DNA of 64,000 nt from the NCBI GenBank assembly GCA_030272585.1, contig BSYQ01000009.1:4402001-4466000 (forward strand). Reading direction: 5' to 3'. The translations under genes were made by a program, and so were the position numbers. Within the stretch, counting starts at the first letter, position 1. Each line of letters opens with the position of its first letter. Below, piece by piece: positions 31,236 through 43,799 of the stretch. Under the pieces are notes generated by a model. It ran no database searches and was not told the origin of the DNA. It saw only the letters and a program-made list of their open reading frames with translations. This DNA comes from Bryopsis sp. KO-2023 (lineage: Eukaryota > Chlorophyta > Ulvophyceae > Bryopsidales > Bryopsidaceae).

Positions 31236-32759
31236 TCTTCAGTCTTTTTGTTATGGGAACCCACAAAAAGCTTGTTTTTTTGTGTTGGCTTCTGTTGAGC
31301 ATGATGGTGGTTGGCTGGAGACAGGTCCAATTGAAAATGTCTGCTTCAGATTTTGTAGGTGTTCAGTTTTGTGTTTTTTGATGTTTTTGTTTTTGAGGAG
31401 GAGTATGTTCCAAGTTAATGACATTGGCAGCTGTCGCCATTCGTTGTTGTTTTTTTCCCTTTCATTCCCTTCTTCAAGCAGTGAATATTTATTGGTGTTG
31501 GTTGTGGGGTGCTGGCGTGTTGGTTCGCAGTCCGATTTCTATGAAACTCACCTATCATATCACAATGCTTAGATAGGTAGAATTTTATCAATTCTTTTCA
31601 TACATAATCCACCAGAAAAAACAGAGGGGCTGTCAATGGTCCACCCCTTCACCATGCAAAATACAAATACAATGAGTGCATCGGAAGTATGTTTTTTTCA
31701 TGGTGGAGCCCATATCCCCCCTCGAATCCGTTGGCTGATGTTCAATCCTATCCTGTCGATCGGGCGATTGAGAGCTCCTTGAGTACTCAAACCCTTGCGT
31801 GCACCCTGAGTTCACAATTGCGAAGCCGATGATGACCAAGGCAGTTTGTGCAAGGGTGCTAGCCACCTTCAGCCGCCCACATCTTAGGAAAGCGCCCACC
31901 CATTAGGGGTCTTGCGCACCAAACACGCATACTCAATCAAACACACACACACGCACATACAACTCACCGTACTCAACGCCATTTTGTGCGCACCTGATGC
32001 CCAGAGTCCACCATGAACGTCACAGCATCGCAAGGAATGCGATTAAGACGACGTCGATGGCGGCATGACCTGAGGGAGAACACACACACCTGGTCAAGAC
32101 TGCCTCGACGCTGCCTGGCGTGGCCCTTAGCGGGAGCAACATGTGGACACGTCTTTCATATGCTTGTCCACTATGATAACAAAACGCGATGAAGAGCGGA
32201 GAGCAGTCGAATTGATTCGCTCCACTGGGTTAGTCCAATTTAGTGTCTCTGGATGCTGCAACAGACTAGAAATTCCTGGTGCAGTTGGCAGTTCTGACTG
32301 CAACCTCCATTCACTCATTAGCCCTAATTGTCTAAGGAGTGCTGGGTATGTTGGGTTCGTTTGAATGTAAGTTTCAAGTTGGGGTGTGCCTCATACGATC
32401 CTGACTGACCAGAATGAGTACTGTAGCAAGAATCATTCTTGCTATTTTTTTGCTGATCAGGAAGGATCATGATTGTTCGTGTACGTGTTTACTAAAACAG
32501 AAATCAAGATGCTTGATTGGAAAATTAGGCCAGTCTCAGTGAAACAAACAACCAAGTAAACATGATTACATGCGATGATGCTGCCCAGCACCATTGAAAC
32601 AAAAGCCTCTTGCAGTTACCAAATGTTGAAACTCAGCATTGACAAAAAGATCCAGACATGACATCATCCTGACCTCACCTATCTCAAAACTACCACAATC
32701 AACTCCAAAAATCTCCTGAACCACACCTTCTCGAAAGCAGTCCCCTTGAGCTTTTGTGC
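31236..32759. other. Intergenic without supported genes
   Basis: Mixed sequence, T-rich near 31250-31480, with CA-repeat tracts about 31940-31960. Short open frames look random. No tRNA or repeat is recognised. Confidence 0.45.
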
Positions 32760-33875
32760 CTACACTGGAACGTTGTTGTTACACACAGGGCACAACACCC
32801 CCATTCCCACTCCACTTTTACGACTACCAAGGCATCTGTACGCAGACCAGCATGCATCGTGAAACACATGGTCACATGGAGAAACAAACTTCCTCTCACT
32901 CCCCAAAAATCCATAGCACAATGAACATTGCTTCTGCAAGGCACGAGGTGGCCTTGCGTTCAGCAAGAGTCGAGCCCACCTCACATGGTTTTCTTTGTCG
33001 TCGTCAAAAAGTAAGTATTTCCCTGAAGGAACCGACTCCCAGGTCCCATTGACAGCCTCGGGGTTATTGTTTACCATTTTGACCCCTGAGAAAGACCACT
33101 CACAGTGATGGAAGCCACACGCAGTGGGTTCGAATCTTGATCCACACTCTGGGCATGCACACTTGTCCAGTACGGCATCAAAATCCTTGTATCTTTTGTT
33201 ATCCACCACATAATCGTCTGGTGATGAAGCAGGGCAGGACTGGTTTTTGCACTTGCCTTCAAGGTTCAACCCTCTACGCAAACCATGCCAGCTCACCGTC
33301 GTCCATTCAGTATCCAAAAGCTCCCCCAATTCTCTTCGAGAGACATCCACAAAATGCTTCACAACAGGCAAGTTCAACGCATTTGGCGCCCCGCCGGACA
33401 TCCTCATCGTCAGTTGTATCCTATCATCCGCTTTCAGCCAATAACTAGCCAAACGCTGGCCATCATCCAACTGTTTACCGTGAAAGATCAAACGCTGTTT
33501 GTCGACGGGAATCTCGAATTTCCTGACCAAAGCTTCCTTGAGCTGCCCCACCGCCATGTCAGGCGTCACCCTAACATGGACTTCGTTCCTCCCGGTCACC
33601 GCCACAAACACGTAGAAGCGATTCTCTGGTCTCAAAACGAAAATCCAAGGCGGCTGGCGCCCAACCCCATGCATGTAGTAGTCTAACGTTCGTTGCATAT
33701 CGCACTTCAAACCGCTTCTCAACACCCATTCCACTCGGCGGCTTGTGATCTTCCGAAACCTCTCTATGATCTCCTCCCACTTCTCCAGTTTCGTGTGGTA
33801 ATACACGCTCGCCTCGGCGGCTCCCATCTTGCCGTCCTTGGACGGAATCATCACCACCACATCCACCATCGGCAT
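32760..33875 (-). CDS. Ubiquitin-like domain protein with Cys-rich and RING-type C-terminus
   Basis: Single exon, 371 residues. Residues 1-86 form a domain I do not recognise. Residues about 87-162 are ubiquitin-like (VRVTPDMAVGQLKEALVRKF, KQRLIFHGKQLDDGQRLASY) and end in MRMSGG, a diglycine like that of ubiquitin. Residues about 210-300 carry paired cysteines (CKNQSC, CACPECG, then CGFHHCEWSF), probably zinc binding. Residues about 325-370 form a RING-H2-type finger (CSLC, CDHVFHDAC, CPVC). It may be a ubiquitin ligase that carries its own ubiquitin-like module. Similar Ubl plus CKNQSC-type proteins are known from fungi and protists from family knowledge. The start is the first ATG; an in-frame extension upstream is possible. 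Confidence 0.8.
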   Translation of the reverse strand: MPMVDVVVMIPSKDGKMGAAEASVYYHTKLEKWEEIIERFRKITSRRVEWVLRSGLKCDMQRTLDYYMHGVGRQPPWIFVLRPENRFYVFVAVTGRNEVHVRVTPDMAVGQLKEALVRKFEIPVDKQRLIFHGKQLDDGQRLASYWLKADDRIQLTMRMSGGAPNALNLPVVKHFVDVSRRELGELLDTEWTTVSWHGLRRGLNLEGKCKNQSCPASSPDDYVVDNKRYKDFDAVLDKCACPECGSRFEPTACGFHHCEWSFSGVKMVNNNPEAVNGTWESVPSGKYLLFDDDKENHVRWARLLLNARPPRALQKQCSLCYGFLGSERKFVSPCDHVFHDACWSAYRCLGSRKSGVGMGVLCPVCNNNVPV

Positions 33876-34152
33876 CCTGCCTGGCCTTTGAGGAAAACCG
33901 CCTTCTGTTGGGGCTCCGCTTGTCGACCATATGAGTGGCTTGTGGCCTGCCTCACCGCAAAGTCTGAGGGGACTTCAAATTCCAAGGATGACGTCTCAAT
34001 TTTGTCCCCTGACGCATCTACCAAATAACGATTTTGCGTACAATCTTTTCGTGGTCGCTGATCTCGCTCCAGAATGTGAAATTCAACCGAATTGGAATTC
34101 CATCATCAACCCTCAATCCTCAAATTGACGACTTTCCACGTTCACGGTTGGC
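33876..34152. other. Divergent intergenic region
   Basis: Short spacer between the minus-strand Ubl/RING gene and plus-strand SDHAF2 starts; a shared bidirectional promoter is likely. No clear TATA box. Confidence 0.5.
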
Positions 34153-35711
34153 ATGGCGCTGGGGAGGCTCGGTTTGACACGGATCTTGTCGAGTTTGAGG
34201 AATTTCCGGCCAGATGGGAAAATCGCCTCCGATGGCTTTCGCGTCGAGAGAGTGGGAAGCGTCGCCGCTCGATTCGGGACTTGTCCAGTCGAAAATAACG
34301 ACGATGGTGGGGAAGCAGAGGAAAAAAGAAAGGTGAGCATCTCTATGGGTTGTTGCTAAACCTGCATTGATATCAGTTGAACATGCAAATCGGTTCTAGT
34401 TTTAAAACATGAAACAATTCAAAACCAAGGGAAAACTGGAAGGGTGCAGAATTTTGATAATGAAAAAGTAGGGACAGATTACAAAGAACAGTTGAAAAGA
34501 AGAAATTGGCAAAAGCTTTCTTTGAGCTGCAATCGACTATTTTCCAGCCAGATATGTTGGAAAATATGTCAGGTAGCGATGCATGCTGCTGGATTTATTT
34601 GCGAAAGATTTTCTGGTGGAACAAATTCGTCTTGTTGAATTTCGGAAGTGCGTGTGTCTTTCCAACAGATTCTAAATAAGCTGATATATCGGGCTAGACA
34701 GAGGGGGCTTCTGGAAATGGATCTTCTGCTAGTAAGTCAGCCACCCAGCACAAAACCTCCTCTCCGCTGTTTTTTCCATTTAACATTTGCAGTGAAACTT
34801 CCCCGCAGAGGTTTAAAAACGCAGAAAAAGATCCATAGCCACCGTCCATTTTGCTTTTCTGCATGGTTTGAATGGTTGATGGTCGGAGTTTTTTATGTTT
34901 GATTGTAGGGGGAATGGGCTCAAGAAGCTCTACCAAAAATGGACATGCCAACCCTCAATGAGTTCTCTGTTGTCTTGGATGAGGTAAGGATATGCCATCG
35001 GCACCTTTTTCGGTTTTGTTCGAAAATCAACTTTCTTTTGCCAGGTGGATGGGGCAGATGGAACTTTCAGCCCATATTTGAAAAGAAAAAGCTGAAAAAA
35101 AACTTTTCTCCTGACCAAAAGTGTAAACAAAAAAAAACAGAGTGGCAAAATTTCGCAGGAGTCGATGAGTTTGTACAAGTGGCTGACTGGCCAGAGCCCA
35201 ACCCCAGAACATATTCTGAAGAACCAGGCGTTTGTGGTCAGTGGACTGGCTTTTTTTTTTTCCTTTTTTTTAATCTGTTGCCGAAAATAACGACACCATT
35301 GTTTCGAAAGCCAATCAGGAGCAATACCAATGACCAAGGGTGTTTCTTCTTTTCTAGACATTTACACTGATAAAAGAAAGCATCTGAGAAGCTACTCGAT
35401 TGTTTTTTTTTTGTTCTATGTTTTCTTCATTGAAACAAGTCGAGGGGCCTTCGTTGAATCTTGAATAAGAATCATGTACTCCTGAGTTTTTTCGATTTCT
35501 AAATTTTCTCATTAGGAAGCAGTATGTTACTCCCTTTGGTCCGTATCGAGGGTTTACTGCACTGATTTTTTATTTTTTTAAATTTAATTTTTTGAACCAG
35601 TCGTTGCAAAAGGCAGTTCTTGCCCGCATCAAGCAAAACGCCCCGGAGGGTACCAGAGCAAATCCTGGAGTGCCATGGCTGAGGGGATGGGAGGACAGAG
35701 GGAATCAATGA
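34153..35711 (+). CDS. SDHAF2: Succinate dehydrogenase assembly factor 2 (mitochondrial), 5 exons
   Basis: Join: 34153-34332, 34669-34731, 34909-34983, 35159-35236, 35601-35711, all GT-AG (the fourth donor is GTCAGT), all in phase 0, 168 residues. Exon 1 encodes an Arg-rich amphipathic mitochondrial targeting sequence (MALGRLGLTRILSSLRNF). Exons 2-4 give the SDHAF2/Sdh5 signature: LNKLIYRARQRGLLEMDLLL, GEWAQEALPKMD, FSVVLDE, and LYKWLTGQSPTPEHI. Family members attach FAD to the flavoprotein subunit of complex II in the matrix. The usual ENPDLWKW is here ESMSLYKW, a visible divergence before the conserved WLTGQ. Length matches the family. Confidence 0.92.
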
Positions 35712-37077
35712 GGGAATTGCTGGGAAGCCCTGTTATGATTCAGACTTTTGCCAAATTTCGCAAAATATCCAGCAAGAAATGCTTTTTTCAGCTTGTTGAA
35801 GGGAGGGAGAAGGGGGGGGGAATGGGGAATATCGTGTAACAACAAGGCAAGAATTTTACTGCGGAAAATCATTGTTGGATTTTTTTTGGGGGGGGGGAAG
35901 TTGTAGCTACTGTTTTGAATTAATCCTCAGCACTTTTGTGATGGATCCATAGCACCTCATCTTGCCCTGAGTTCTGCAAAAAAAGAACATAAAAACACCA
36001 GACAAGGCCTCATCTTAACCAATCCACTCGCTCAACAATGCAAGGAAAACTTAAGCAGGGATACACACGACCTGGCGGCGCTCTTTGAATACACCCGCCA
36101 CCCGGGCACAGATTCATTTCGATCGCAACCTCGGACGGGGATTCTTTATTCCCTCCCTCGCGCTCTTGTCGTACTCTTTCCCAACCTTAGAAAACCTCGC
36201 TTGACCTGCAGGTCTGCGGAATTCAACAAGAAAAATGTTCTTTTTCCAATACATGCCCAGCGTGCTGTTACACCTTTGAACACTCGACAGTCACCAGACG
36301 TCCAAAGCACACTGTGGAAGACCACACAGTATTGGCGAACGGTTTTGCGTTTCTGAAGGGCTCTGGTCGAAGGTTAGTGCAGCCATTGAACGAAAGCGTT
36401 CCGTAGCGGCAATTCCGCTTTCTCCAGCGATCGATGGGTTTCTGGTTGAAGGGATCCGATCGAGTGCGTGTGCGGGCGATCGCGGGTCGATTGGGACGAA
36501 TCGCGGGGTATCTATAAGAAAAAAGAAAATCTGTAGATTCTGCTTGAAGATTCGCAGTGGAATTATGGAGGAGGGGATGGGCTGGAGCTCTAAATTGTGT
36601 ATGAAAAGGACTGGGAAGCCAGAAAAGGCTTCTGATTCCATTATTCGAAAACGTAATGTACTGGATTGAGTCGTAGCACCTGTCGATAATATTCATCTCG
36701 ACAGCAGATGGCCATGAAAAAAAGTTGAAAAAAATTAAAAAATTAATGTATATATATATGGCTTTTAGCCATCCCCCTTCCAAAAAAAACAAAAAGGTGG
36801 TGGGTGGTGGAAGGGGGGTTATTTTTCAGGAGACACAAGTAAAAAAAATGTTTCATTTTTGCTGCAGACGTGGAAGCGATTCGTCCTTCTTGAACAAACC
36901 TCCCCCCGAGAGAATAGCACCGAACGAAAACGAAAAAGCGTTGCGTGTCCCCTGTCAATTCATCTTCGACGGGGCATCTTGCTGCAAAAGGGGGAAGCGT
37001 GTGTTGCAACATTCCCCCCCCTCCTCTCCCCTTCAAAAAAAAAAAGGAGGGAAAAAGAAAAAAAAGGAGAATAAGAG
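35712..37077. other. Intergenic; possible small minus-strand gene at about 35940-36500
   Basis: On the minus strand a block ending NSGQDEVLWIHHKSAED then stop follows a good TTTTTTTGCAG acceptor at about 35977. GQARFSKVGKEYDKSAREG at about 36120-36200 also reads as protein. The phases do not join cleanly, so I do not call a gene. The rest has poly-G/A tracts (about 35805-35900, 36780-36820). Confidence 0.3.
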
Positions 37078-40000
37078 ATGCATTATAATCATCGAGATGT
37101 TTCCAGGGCGCCATCCACCTCGTCGGCTGGGGTGAGTGTAGCCAGTTTTTTGGACGAAACCGGAACGCCCATCATCCCCAGCAGCCACCTCACTCTGGTC
37201 GATCATGAAAATCCACTGGGGAGGGGCAGCTTCGGAGTCGTTTTCCGAGGTATCGCCTACAAGGAGGACGTAGCAATCAAAATGCTGTTCGAAAAACCGG
37301 AGAACTTTGCATCCCCCGAAGATTCCATCAGGGTGATTGAATCCCTCTGCGACGAAGTCAAAATGCTGGCTGATTTGAACCACACCAACGTGATTTCTTT
37401 CAAGGGGGTTTGCCTGGATCCTCCCTGCATCGTGACGGAGTATTGCCCCAGGGGTTCAGTCTACGATGTGCTGAAAAAGCTCAGGGCGTCGGCGTGGGAT
37501 GAGTCATTCGGCCAATCGCAGTCGTCGAAAAGTTCTCGACGCAGGAAGAAGAAAATGAAGTTTAACCAGAAACTGAAAATTGCTCTCGGAATCGCAAAGG
37601 GGATGTACTTTTTACACAGGCGAAGTAGACCGGTGCTGCATCGTGACTTAAAATCGCCCAATGTGGTGTTGAGGGAGGATTGGACGGCCGTCGTGACTGA
37701 TTTTGGGATGGCCAGGTAATCAATTGCTGATACCAGGAGGGTTTTTATTCTCATTTATTTTAATGAGAAACTGGAGGCAAGCGCTGAGAACTCCATTTTT
37801 TTTTTTTGGGGGGGGGGGGGGGAGAGAGGGAAAGAAGGGGCACATTGCTTGTGAAAGTCTGGAGGCAGATTCTTCGACCCAGAAATGCATCTGGTAAAAT
37901 CCCTTTTTCCTGGCATGGGTTCCCTTTGTCCATCCTCTGGCTTTTTTTCTGGTGGTGGGTTTTTTTCCTGCCATATTTACGAAATTCTGCTGTGTGTGTG
38001 TGCTTGCCATTATTTTTGTCCCAGGTATAAGCCTGCGAGGTTAGAGTTTCCAATGAACCCCATGTGGCTTTCCCCGGAAATGATGAACAACGAGGAGCCC
38101 TGTGAAAAGAGCGACGTGTTTTCCTTTGCGATAATCATGTGGGAGCTCCTCACGGGGCATTTCCCCTGGGATGGTCGGCGATACGAACAAATTCAATGCG
38201 CTGTGTTGCTTTCCAACCAGAGGCCCGAAATTCCGCAAGGAATGGTGAATTCGGAGGCTGCGCGCGCCTATGTGAAGCTCATGGAGCGGTGCTGGTCTCG
38301 GAACAGGGAGGATAGGCCGAATTTTGACGAAATCGAGAAGCAGCTCTGGCATATTTATCAGGGATTTCGTCCGAACCAGGCCACGGCTGCACCATCCAAT
38401 CTAATGCCCTTGTCACAGTTAGCGGTATGTTAATGGGCCTCTTACCCCCCCCCTGCCCCCCCCCCTTCTCGATGTTTTTGCGTGTTTCTGCCGAAACATT
38501 ATTGGTGTTCGACTCGAGCGAATATCGAAAATTTTGAACGGGTGTTGAATTTGTGGATTTTTATTTTAAATTTAATTTATCATTTTTTTTTCGTGGTTTT
38601 TTTAATGATTGAGTTATTGTATGATTTCTTTCAGGGGCCTTACATATCCAATGCAAATCTTGCAAACAACCAACATGCTGCTCCGGCGGATCCGTCACTT
38701 TCCTCGCCACCCAATGGCTCCACCGTAAGACCGATACTCTTGGAACAGTTTCTTTTTTCCTCCCAAAATTAGGGACACATCCAGCTCATGTACCATTTGA
38801 GCTATTTATATATGCTTTGGCTGACATGGGAGCATCAATTTCTTTCATTTCCATTCCAGTTCCCACCAGGAATCGAACCCCGGTCAGCACAACCTCAGTT
38901 TCCTTCCTGGGAATTCACCATACCTATAATCCATACCTTCTCTTTTTTAACAGATGGTGCACTATACATCCCACATCAATTCTGTGGTTTCTATGTCTGT
39001 CTGTCAGGAAGTCCCACCACGGAAACCCAACATATTCCTGAAGCTGATCACTTGTGGCGTTTGCGGGGGGGGAGAAATGATCTCCAGCCCTCCTCCTGGT
39101 GAGCAATCTCTGTCCCAAATACAACCCACCGAACAGGCACCTCATGTGGCTCCACCACAAGGCCACCATCGCCCCAGTCCGTTCGAGCGCCCTTTCGGTG
39201 CTGCATCGACCATCAAGGAGGAAGACGAAAGCCTGGTCACATCAACATCCATACTCCAGAATGGAAACTCAGGCAGGGTGGCAGGGAACACTCGTAGTGG
39301 TCAGGGGAATGCATCCGGAGCCGATGGGTTGGGGGATTCAGACGAGGAGGAGGAGATCGACCTGCCACAATCGTGCAGCGATATGCTTTTCACTCGCGCG
39401 GTGCCAAGGGGTGGCGAATTACCGGCCGGGGCGAGATCCGGTGGCGCTCCACAGCGGGGCTTCCGCTTCAGGAGACCACGGGATGTGAGCGCTGATGCAG
39501 TCAGGGGATCAACACAAGGCAGGAGCGGCGGTGGTGGCAATGTTTCGGGGACTCCTCTCGGGGTAAGTTGGCTGATGATTACACCCTGTGAATCCACTAC
39601 AAAGACTCGTGTACAGCTGTTGGTGTTTTTTTGAGGGATGTGTGGTGAAATTCCCGTTGTTGTGGATCGACCAGTCCGGGGGATCCCTGTCTGCAACAAT
39701 GAGTTCCACTGGATAGTAATCCAGCAAACCGGAGCTGTGGAATGATAGGTAGCCCTGTTATGATTGTTGCAGGTGGTTGGCACAGTCATTCCAAGTAGGG
39801 ACACTCTGCAACTGGTCTATGATTACATCACTGAGACAGTGGCAAGCGATACGAAAAGGGGTGTCATTTGGGAAGAGATTATCAAGTTGGCTCAGGGCTG
39901 GAGGCTGAATGGTGCTGAACCGGTCGACGACGTGCGGTGGCGGGAATTTCTGGCTGTGTTTTTTGGAAACTGTGGGGGTGACAAGAAGCAGGTCCAGAGG

Positions 40001-40588
40001 TTCCGTTTCAGCACGCACTGGGAAGTGCTGCGAAGGCATTTGGTCGAAGATTTGATCCCTGAGCATGTGTCAGGTCAGCCACCCCCTGAGCCTGCACCAG
40101 ATCGGGTGCAAAGGGTTGAGGATTCGACCAGTAAGCCCGTATCTGGTTCGCTGCCAATGGAGTCTTCGTTGGGATCCTCGGGTTTTGACCGCGAGGTATT
40201 GGAGTTATTACAGGAGGGTGGACGCCCCTCCACCCAAAATCCTCCTCCTGAGCATTTTACGATCGCTCCGCGTAATTTCCAACCCCCAACTGTGCCATAT
40301 GGTGGCGAGGGAGGGGTTTACGGAGTCCACCATTCCCAGCCCCCCCCTTCTGGTGGGCAACCTCCTCATGTTATTGGTACATATGGACCTGCATCGAACC
40401 AGCCTCATTATCCACAACTGCATTATCCTCCTCAGCATCAGCCAGCCCATCCACAGCATCAACTTTTCCAGTATGGGATGGTGCCTGGACCATCTCAAGG
40501 GTCAGGGAATCCGCAGGTATATCCTGGGAATTACCTCCAGCATTCCCAGGGGGGGGGCCAAAGTCCGCCTGGAGATGGGGTGATTTGA
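37078..40588 (+). CDS. TKL-type protein kinase with Pro/Gln-rich tail and novel C-terminal domain (6 exons)
   Basis: Join: 37078-37715, 38025-38424, 38635-38724, 39017-39562, 39773-40588; an exon upstream of 37078 is possible and the exon-4 start could be 38953. Kinase landmarks: GRGSFGVVFRG, VAIKML, TEYCPRGSV, VLHRDLKSPNV, TDFGMAR, MWLSPEMMNNE, DVFSFAIIMWELLTG. All catalytic residues are present. The sequence belongs to the tyrosine-kinase-like (Raf/MLK-type) class, expected in the cytoplasm and targeting Ser/Thr. A basic insert (SSRRRKKKMK) precedes the HRD loop. After a Pro/Ser-rich linker, residues encoded at 39773-40070 form a compact domain ending WREFLAVFFGNC and FSTHWEVLRRHL, which recurs in the gene at 50494-51168. 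The tail is Pro/His/Gln-rich. Confidence 0.82.
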
Positions 40589-41516
40589 ACATGGAGGAGT
40601 TTTGGTTGGTTTTGGTGTCTCCAAATTTTGGTCAGGGGTGGTGGTGTTAATTGTGGAGGGGAGGGAAAACGATCGAACTTGTATCATTGAATGGAGGAAT
40701 GAATAAGGGATTGGTAGAAAGTGGAAACGATCCTGAGGGAAGGTTTTGACTTCTCTGTTGTTGTGTGTGTGTTTTTTCAAGGGGTGCATTTCCTTTGTTG
40801 TGTTTTTTTAAATATATAATCATTTTCAAATAATCGTTGACTAATTATGGGGAGGATCTAAGAGAATTTAGTACTTTTTGCGATGCTTGATGGCTGGTTT
40901 TGACCAACAGAAAGTGTTTGGCCGTCAAGAAGTGATTCTGATATTTGACAGTATGGCAGTATGGGGTTAGCGCGCAATTGTGGATGCAATCGTCGCCTGA
41001 TTGGGTTGAAAAGGATGCTTGCAGCAATTGGGTTGAAAAAATTAATGTTTGCAGCTTTTGGTAATCTTGTATGGTCATTTTACTTGTAAAACCGGTTGTG
41101 ATTTTGGATCCATGGCAAAAATGTCCCCAGTTTATTGACTGAAGTTCATCTTGGGCAGGCCCCAATCGAACCACAATCGTTTCTGGTTTCTCAACACAGT
41201 TTTTTTATCTGTGACCTTGGCATAAGGAATCTGGAAAGTTTTTACACTCGAGAAAGTTGCTATGGCTGCACACATGGGCCCTTTTTAAAGTGTCAATCAA
41301 TGAGCTGCTTGTGGAAAAGAGGGGTGTTTGAACGGATAGAATGAGGGAGATGTACGAGAATTGATATGGGGATGAGTGGAAGTTGTACTGTACGAGGGCA
41401 GGAAAAGCAGTACAGTTGATATGGGAATATATATTGTTGCGGCGGAAAGTTGAGATTGTTCTTGTAAGTCCCTTTAGGGTGTAGCCAAGGTGTTCAGAGT
41501 GTGTTTCACCCTGTTA
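40589..41516. other. Spacer up to the TIR element
   Basis: 3' flank of the kinase gene. Mixed sequence, no supported gene. It ends at the TA target of the element starting at 41517. Confidence 0.5.
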
Positions 41517-41721
41517 CCGTAAATGGGGTAATGTTTGCGTTGGACTAATTTTTGCGAGCAGGAAAAATCGCAAAAAATAGTGTCGCAAAAATTGAAGCAC
41601 CGCAATTAATAAGCGCGCGCAGAGATCCCACCAACGCAAACAAAGACCAACGCAAACAAAGGCTAGAGCAGAAGATGAAGGGTGAAGGTTCCCTTTCGCT
41701 GTTCTAGTGTTTAATTGTGTT

Positions 41722-42065
41722 CAGAGATAGGACTTTACGGTTACGGTACCGTAAACCGTACCGTAACCTCACTCCGGTCACTTACGGTTACGGTCACTCC
41801 GGTCCGGACCGGAGTGGTTTTCGTGCTCGGAACCGGACCACCGTAAATGTTATCCGTAGTACTACGGCGTCATTACGGCGGTCCGGAGCATGAAATGACG
41901 GATTTACGGTTCGGTTATCACCGTACACCGGAGCATGCCGTAAACTCACCGTAAATCAACAACCGTAGCACCGTAAATCATCCACCGTAGCGCCGTAATC
42001 ACGTGACCGTAACACCGTAAACCGCAAACCGGAGTCCGTTCCACCGTAAAGAGGAGTTACGGTGG
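41722..42065. repeat. Left subterminal CCGTAA/TTACGG array of the hAT element
   Basis: About 17 copies of CCGTAA or its inverse in about 345 bp (hand count), mixed with CCGGTCCGG-type motifs. In Ac, transposase binds AAACGG-type hexamers near the ends; a similar role here is inferred. Confidence 0.8.
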
Positions 42066-42760
42066 GAAGCTGTCCCGTCGTACGCAACCTCCCTTATAAC
42101 CTAGCCACTCTCCCATCGCTAGTTTCTCCTTTGGTTTTCTACTGTCTCGCGGTGTGTTTTCGTTTTTTTCCGGAGTGTGTTCAGTATGTCGGCGACGTCG
42201 GATGTTCAGTTGATGGGCGAGGTCAGAAAGGATGCGGGGTTGCGTCCTGTCGACTACGCACCGCTGGCGACCCTGGTGGTGCAGCTCGACGACGGCTCGT
42301 GGGAGGCCTATGTAAAAGGAGAAAAGGGGAAGAAAAAAGAGGACAGGCTGGTCAAGCTGAAGTGTTTGCTGTGCGGACACATGTGCTCTTGGTGTAAGTA
42401 TTTTGTATTTTTTTTTTTTTTCTTTTTCTGGGTTAATATTTCTGGAGTAGTTTTTTATTTTGGTGTGGATGTCTGCAGCCAAGGGGTCCTACAGTGGCCT
42501 CAAGTCCCACTGCTCTGGGAGGCATGGTGTGAAAGACCATGATGTCCTCACCACTGCCAAGGGGTGGATCGATGATGCTGCGAAGGATGGGAAGGACTTC
42601 CCATTAGAAGAATGGACGTCGAAAATGGCAGCAGCAGGCCATTTGAAGCCAGGAAAGGGGGGGAAGTCAAGCGAGGACCCATCCGAGACGCTGATATCCA
42701 AGTCTCTACACCGGGTAGGTTTGTGATTGCTTGTGATGTTAATGCATGTGTTGTTGTGTT

Positions 42761-42928
42761 GCTGGATGCTGGAATTTCCAGCCTGAATTTTGGGGGACTG
42801 CATGTGTTGTTGTGTTGCTGGATGCTGGAATTTCCAGCCTGAATTTTGGGGGACTGCATGTGTTGTTGTGTTGCTGGATGCTGGAATTTCCAGCCTGAAT
42901 TTTGGGGGACTGCATGTGGTGCTGATGT
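42761..42928 (+). repeat. 56-bp tandem repeat, 3 copies, in intron 2 of the hAT transposase gene
   Basis: gctggatgctggaatttcca starts at 42761, 42817 and 42873 (56-bp steps). It contains an internal palindrome GGAATTTCC. It lies wholly within the intron before the exon starting at 42946. Confidence 0.95.
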
Positions 42929-43377
42929 GCATGTGTGATGTACAGAATGTGCGCTACCAAGCCGGCAGTGCCGGATACAAGAGGTTCGTCAGGGAAGCGG
43001 CAAAGTGGGTGGCGAGGGACTCCCTTCCTTTTGGGACTCCATGCACTCCAGCCTTCCTCGAGTTCGCCAGGGTGCTTGAACCCAAATGCCCAAAAGTGGA
43101 TCCCAAAACCATAAAGCGCGAGATCAGTTCTGTCTACAAGAGCGAGATGGAAAGGTTGACGAGGTCCGTCCCATGGAAGGTAACCGCTTTTACGACCGAC
43201 CTGTGGAAGAGTAGGACTTCATGTGAATATATAACATTCACATGCAGCTGGGTAGATACAGAGTGGGTTTTGCAGACTAGGACATTAGGATCGCATAGGT
43301 TAGAGTATACAAGCATAACCGCAGAGGTTCTTTCGGTGGAAATTCCAAAACTGCTTCAGGGGTACTTTGGGGGGTCA

Positions 43378-43799
43378 TGATAGTGAAGCTTGTGGGTGAC
43401 GCAATAGTGGTCGGCTGTGTTGGTTGGATTCGTGATAACTTGCTGGCTAACGCAAGTATACTTGTGGGGTTTGTTGGTTTAGACAACTCTCTAGCTAGCG
43501 CGGTTGTGAACGCTACTAGAGCACTTGGGTTGGGAAGTGATTGCGTCAGGCAAACACTTAACACACACACACAAACACACACACAAGCGGGAACACACCA
43601 ATCCCACGAATCCCTAGTTCTTACAAAATAAAGTGAATGAATGTCAAAACAACGAGTGGGCCTCTTAAGTACCCCTAAGTGTAGTACGCTGACGCATGCC
43701 CCAAACTCTGGGTCTAATCTGTCTTACTCGCGAACCCACATGCGTCAGCCACCCTCGGCTCTATCCCAAACTACCTCGTATAGCGCTAAAAGACTAACA
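43378..43799 (+). repeat. Solo LTR inserted in the hAT transposase exon, target duplication GGTCA
   Basis: Begins TGATAGTG and ends ACTAACA; flanks GGTCA at 43373-43377 and 43800-43804. It is the same family as 20445-20883, with about a dozen bases fewer near the right end and scattered substitutions. AATAAA lies near 43628. The small differences mean the two LTRs inserted independently. Confidence 0.95.

Noticed and set aside
38790-38900. tRNA or SINE in the kinase intron (AGCTCAAATGGT and GGGGTTCGATTCC, both minus strand)
   Set aside because: The A-box-like motif lies downstream of the B-box-like one on the minus strand, the wrong order for a pol III promoter.
43377-43631. Open frame within the hAT region resembling the RT C-terminus
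   Set aside because: It is the same solo LTR read by chance in an open frame.
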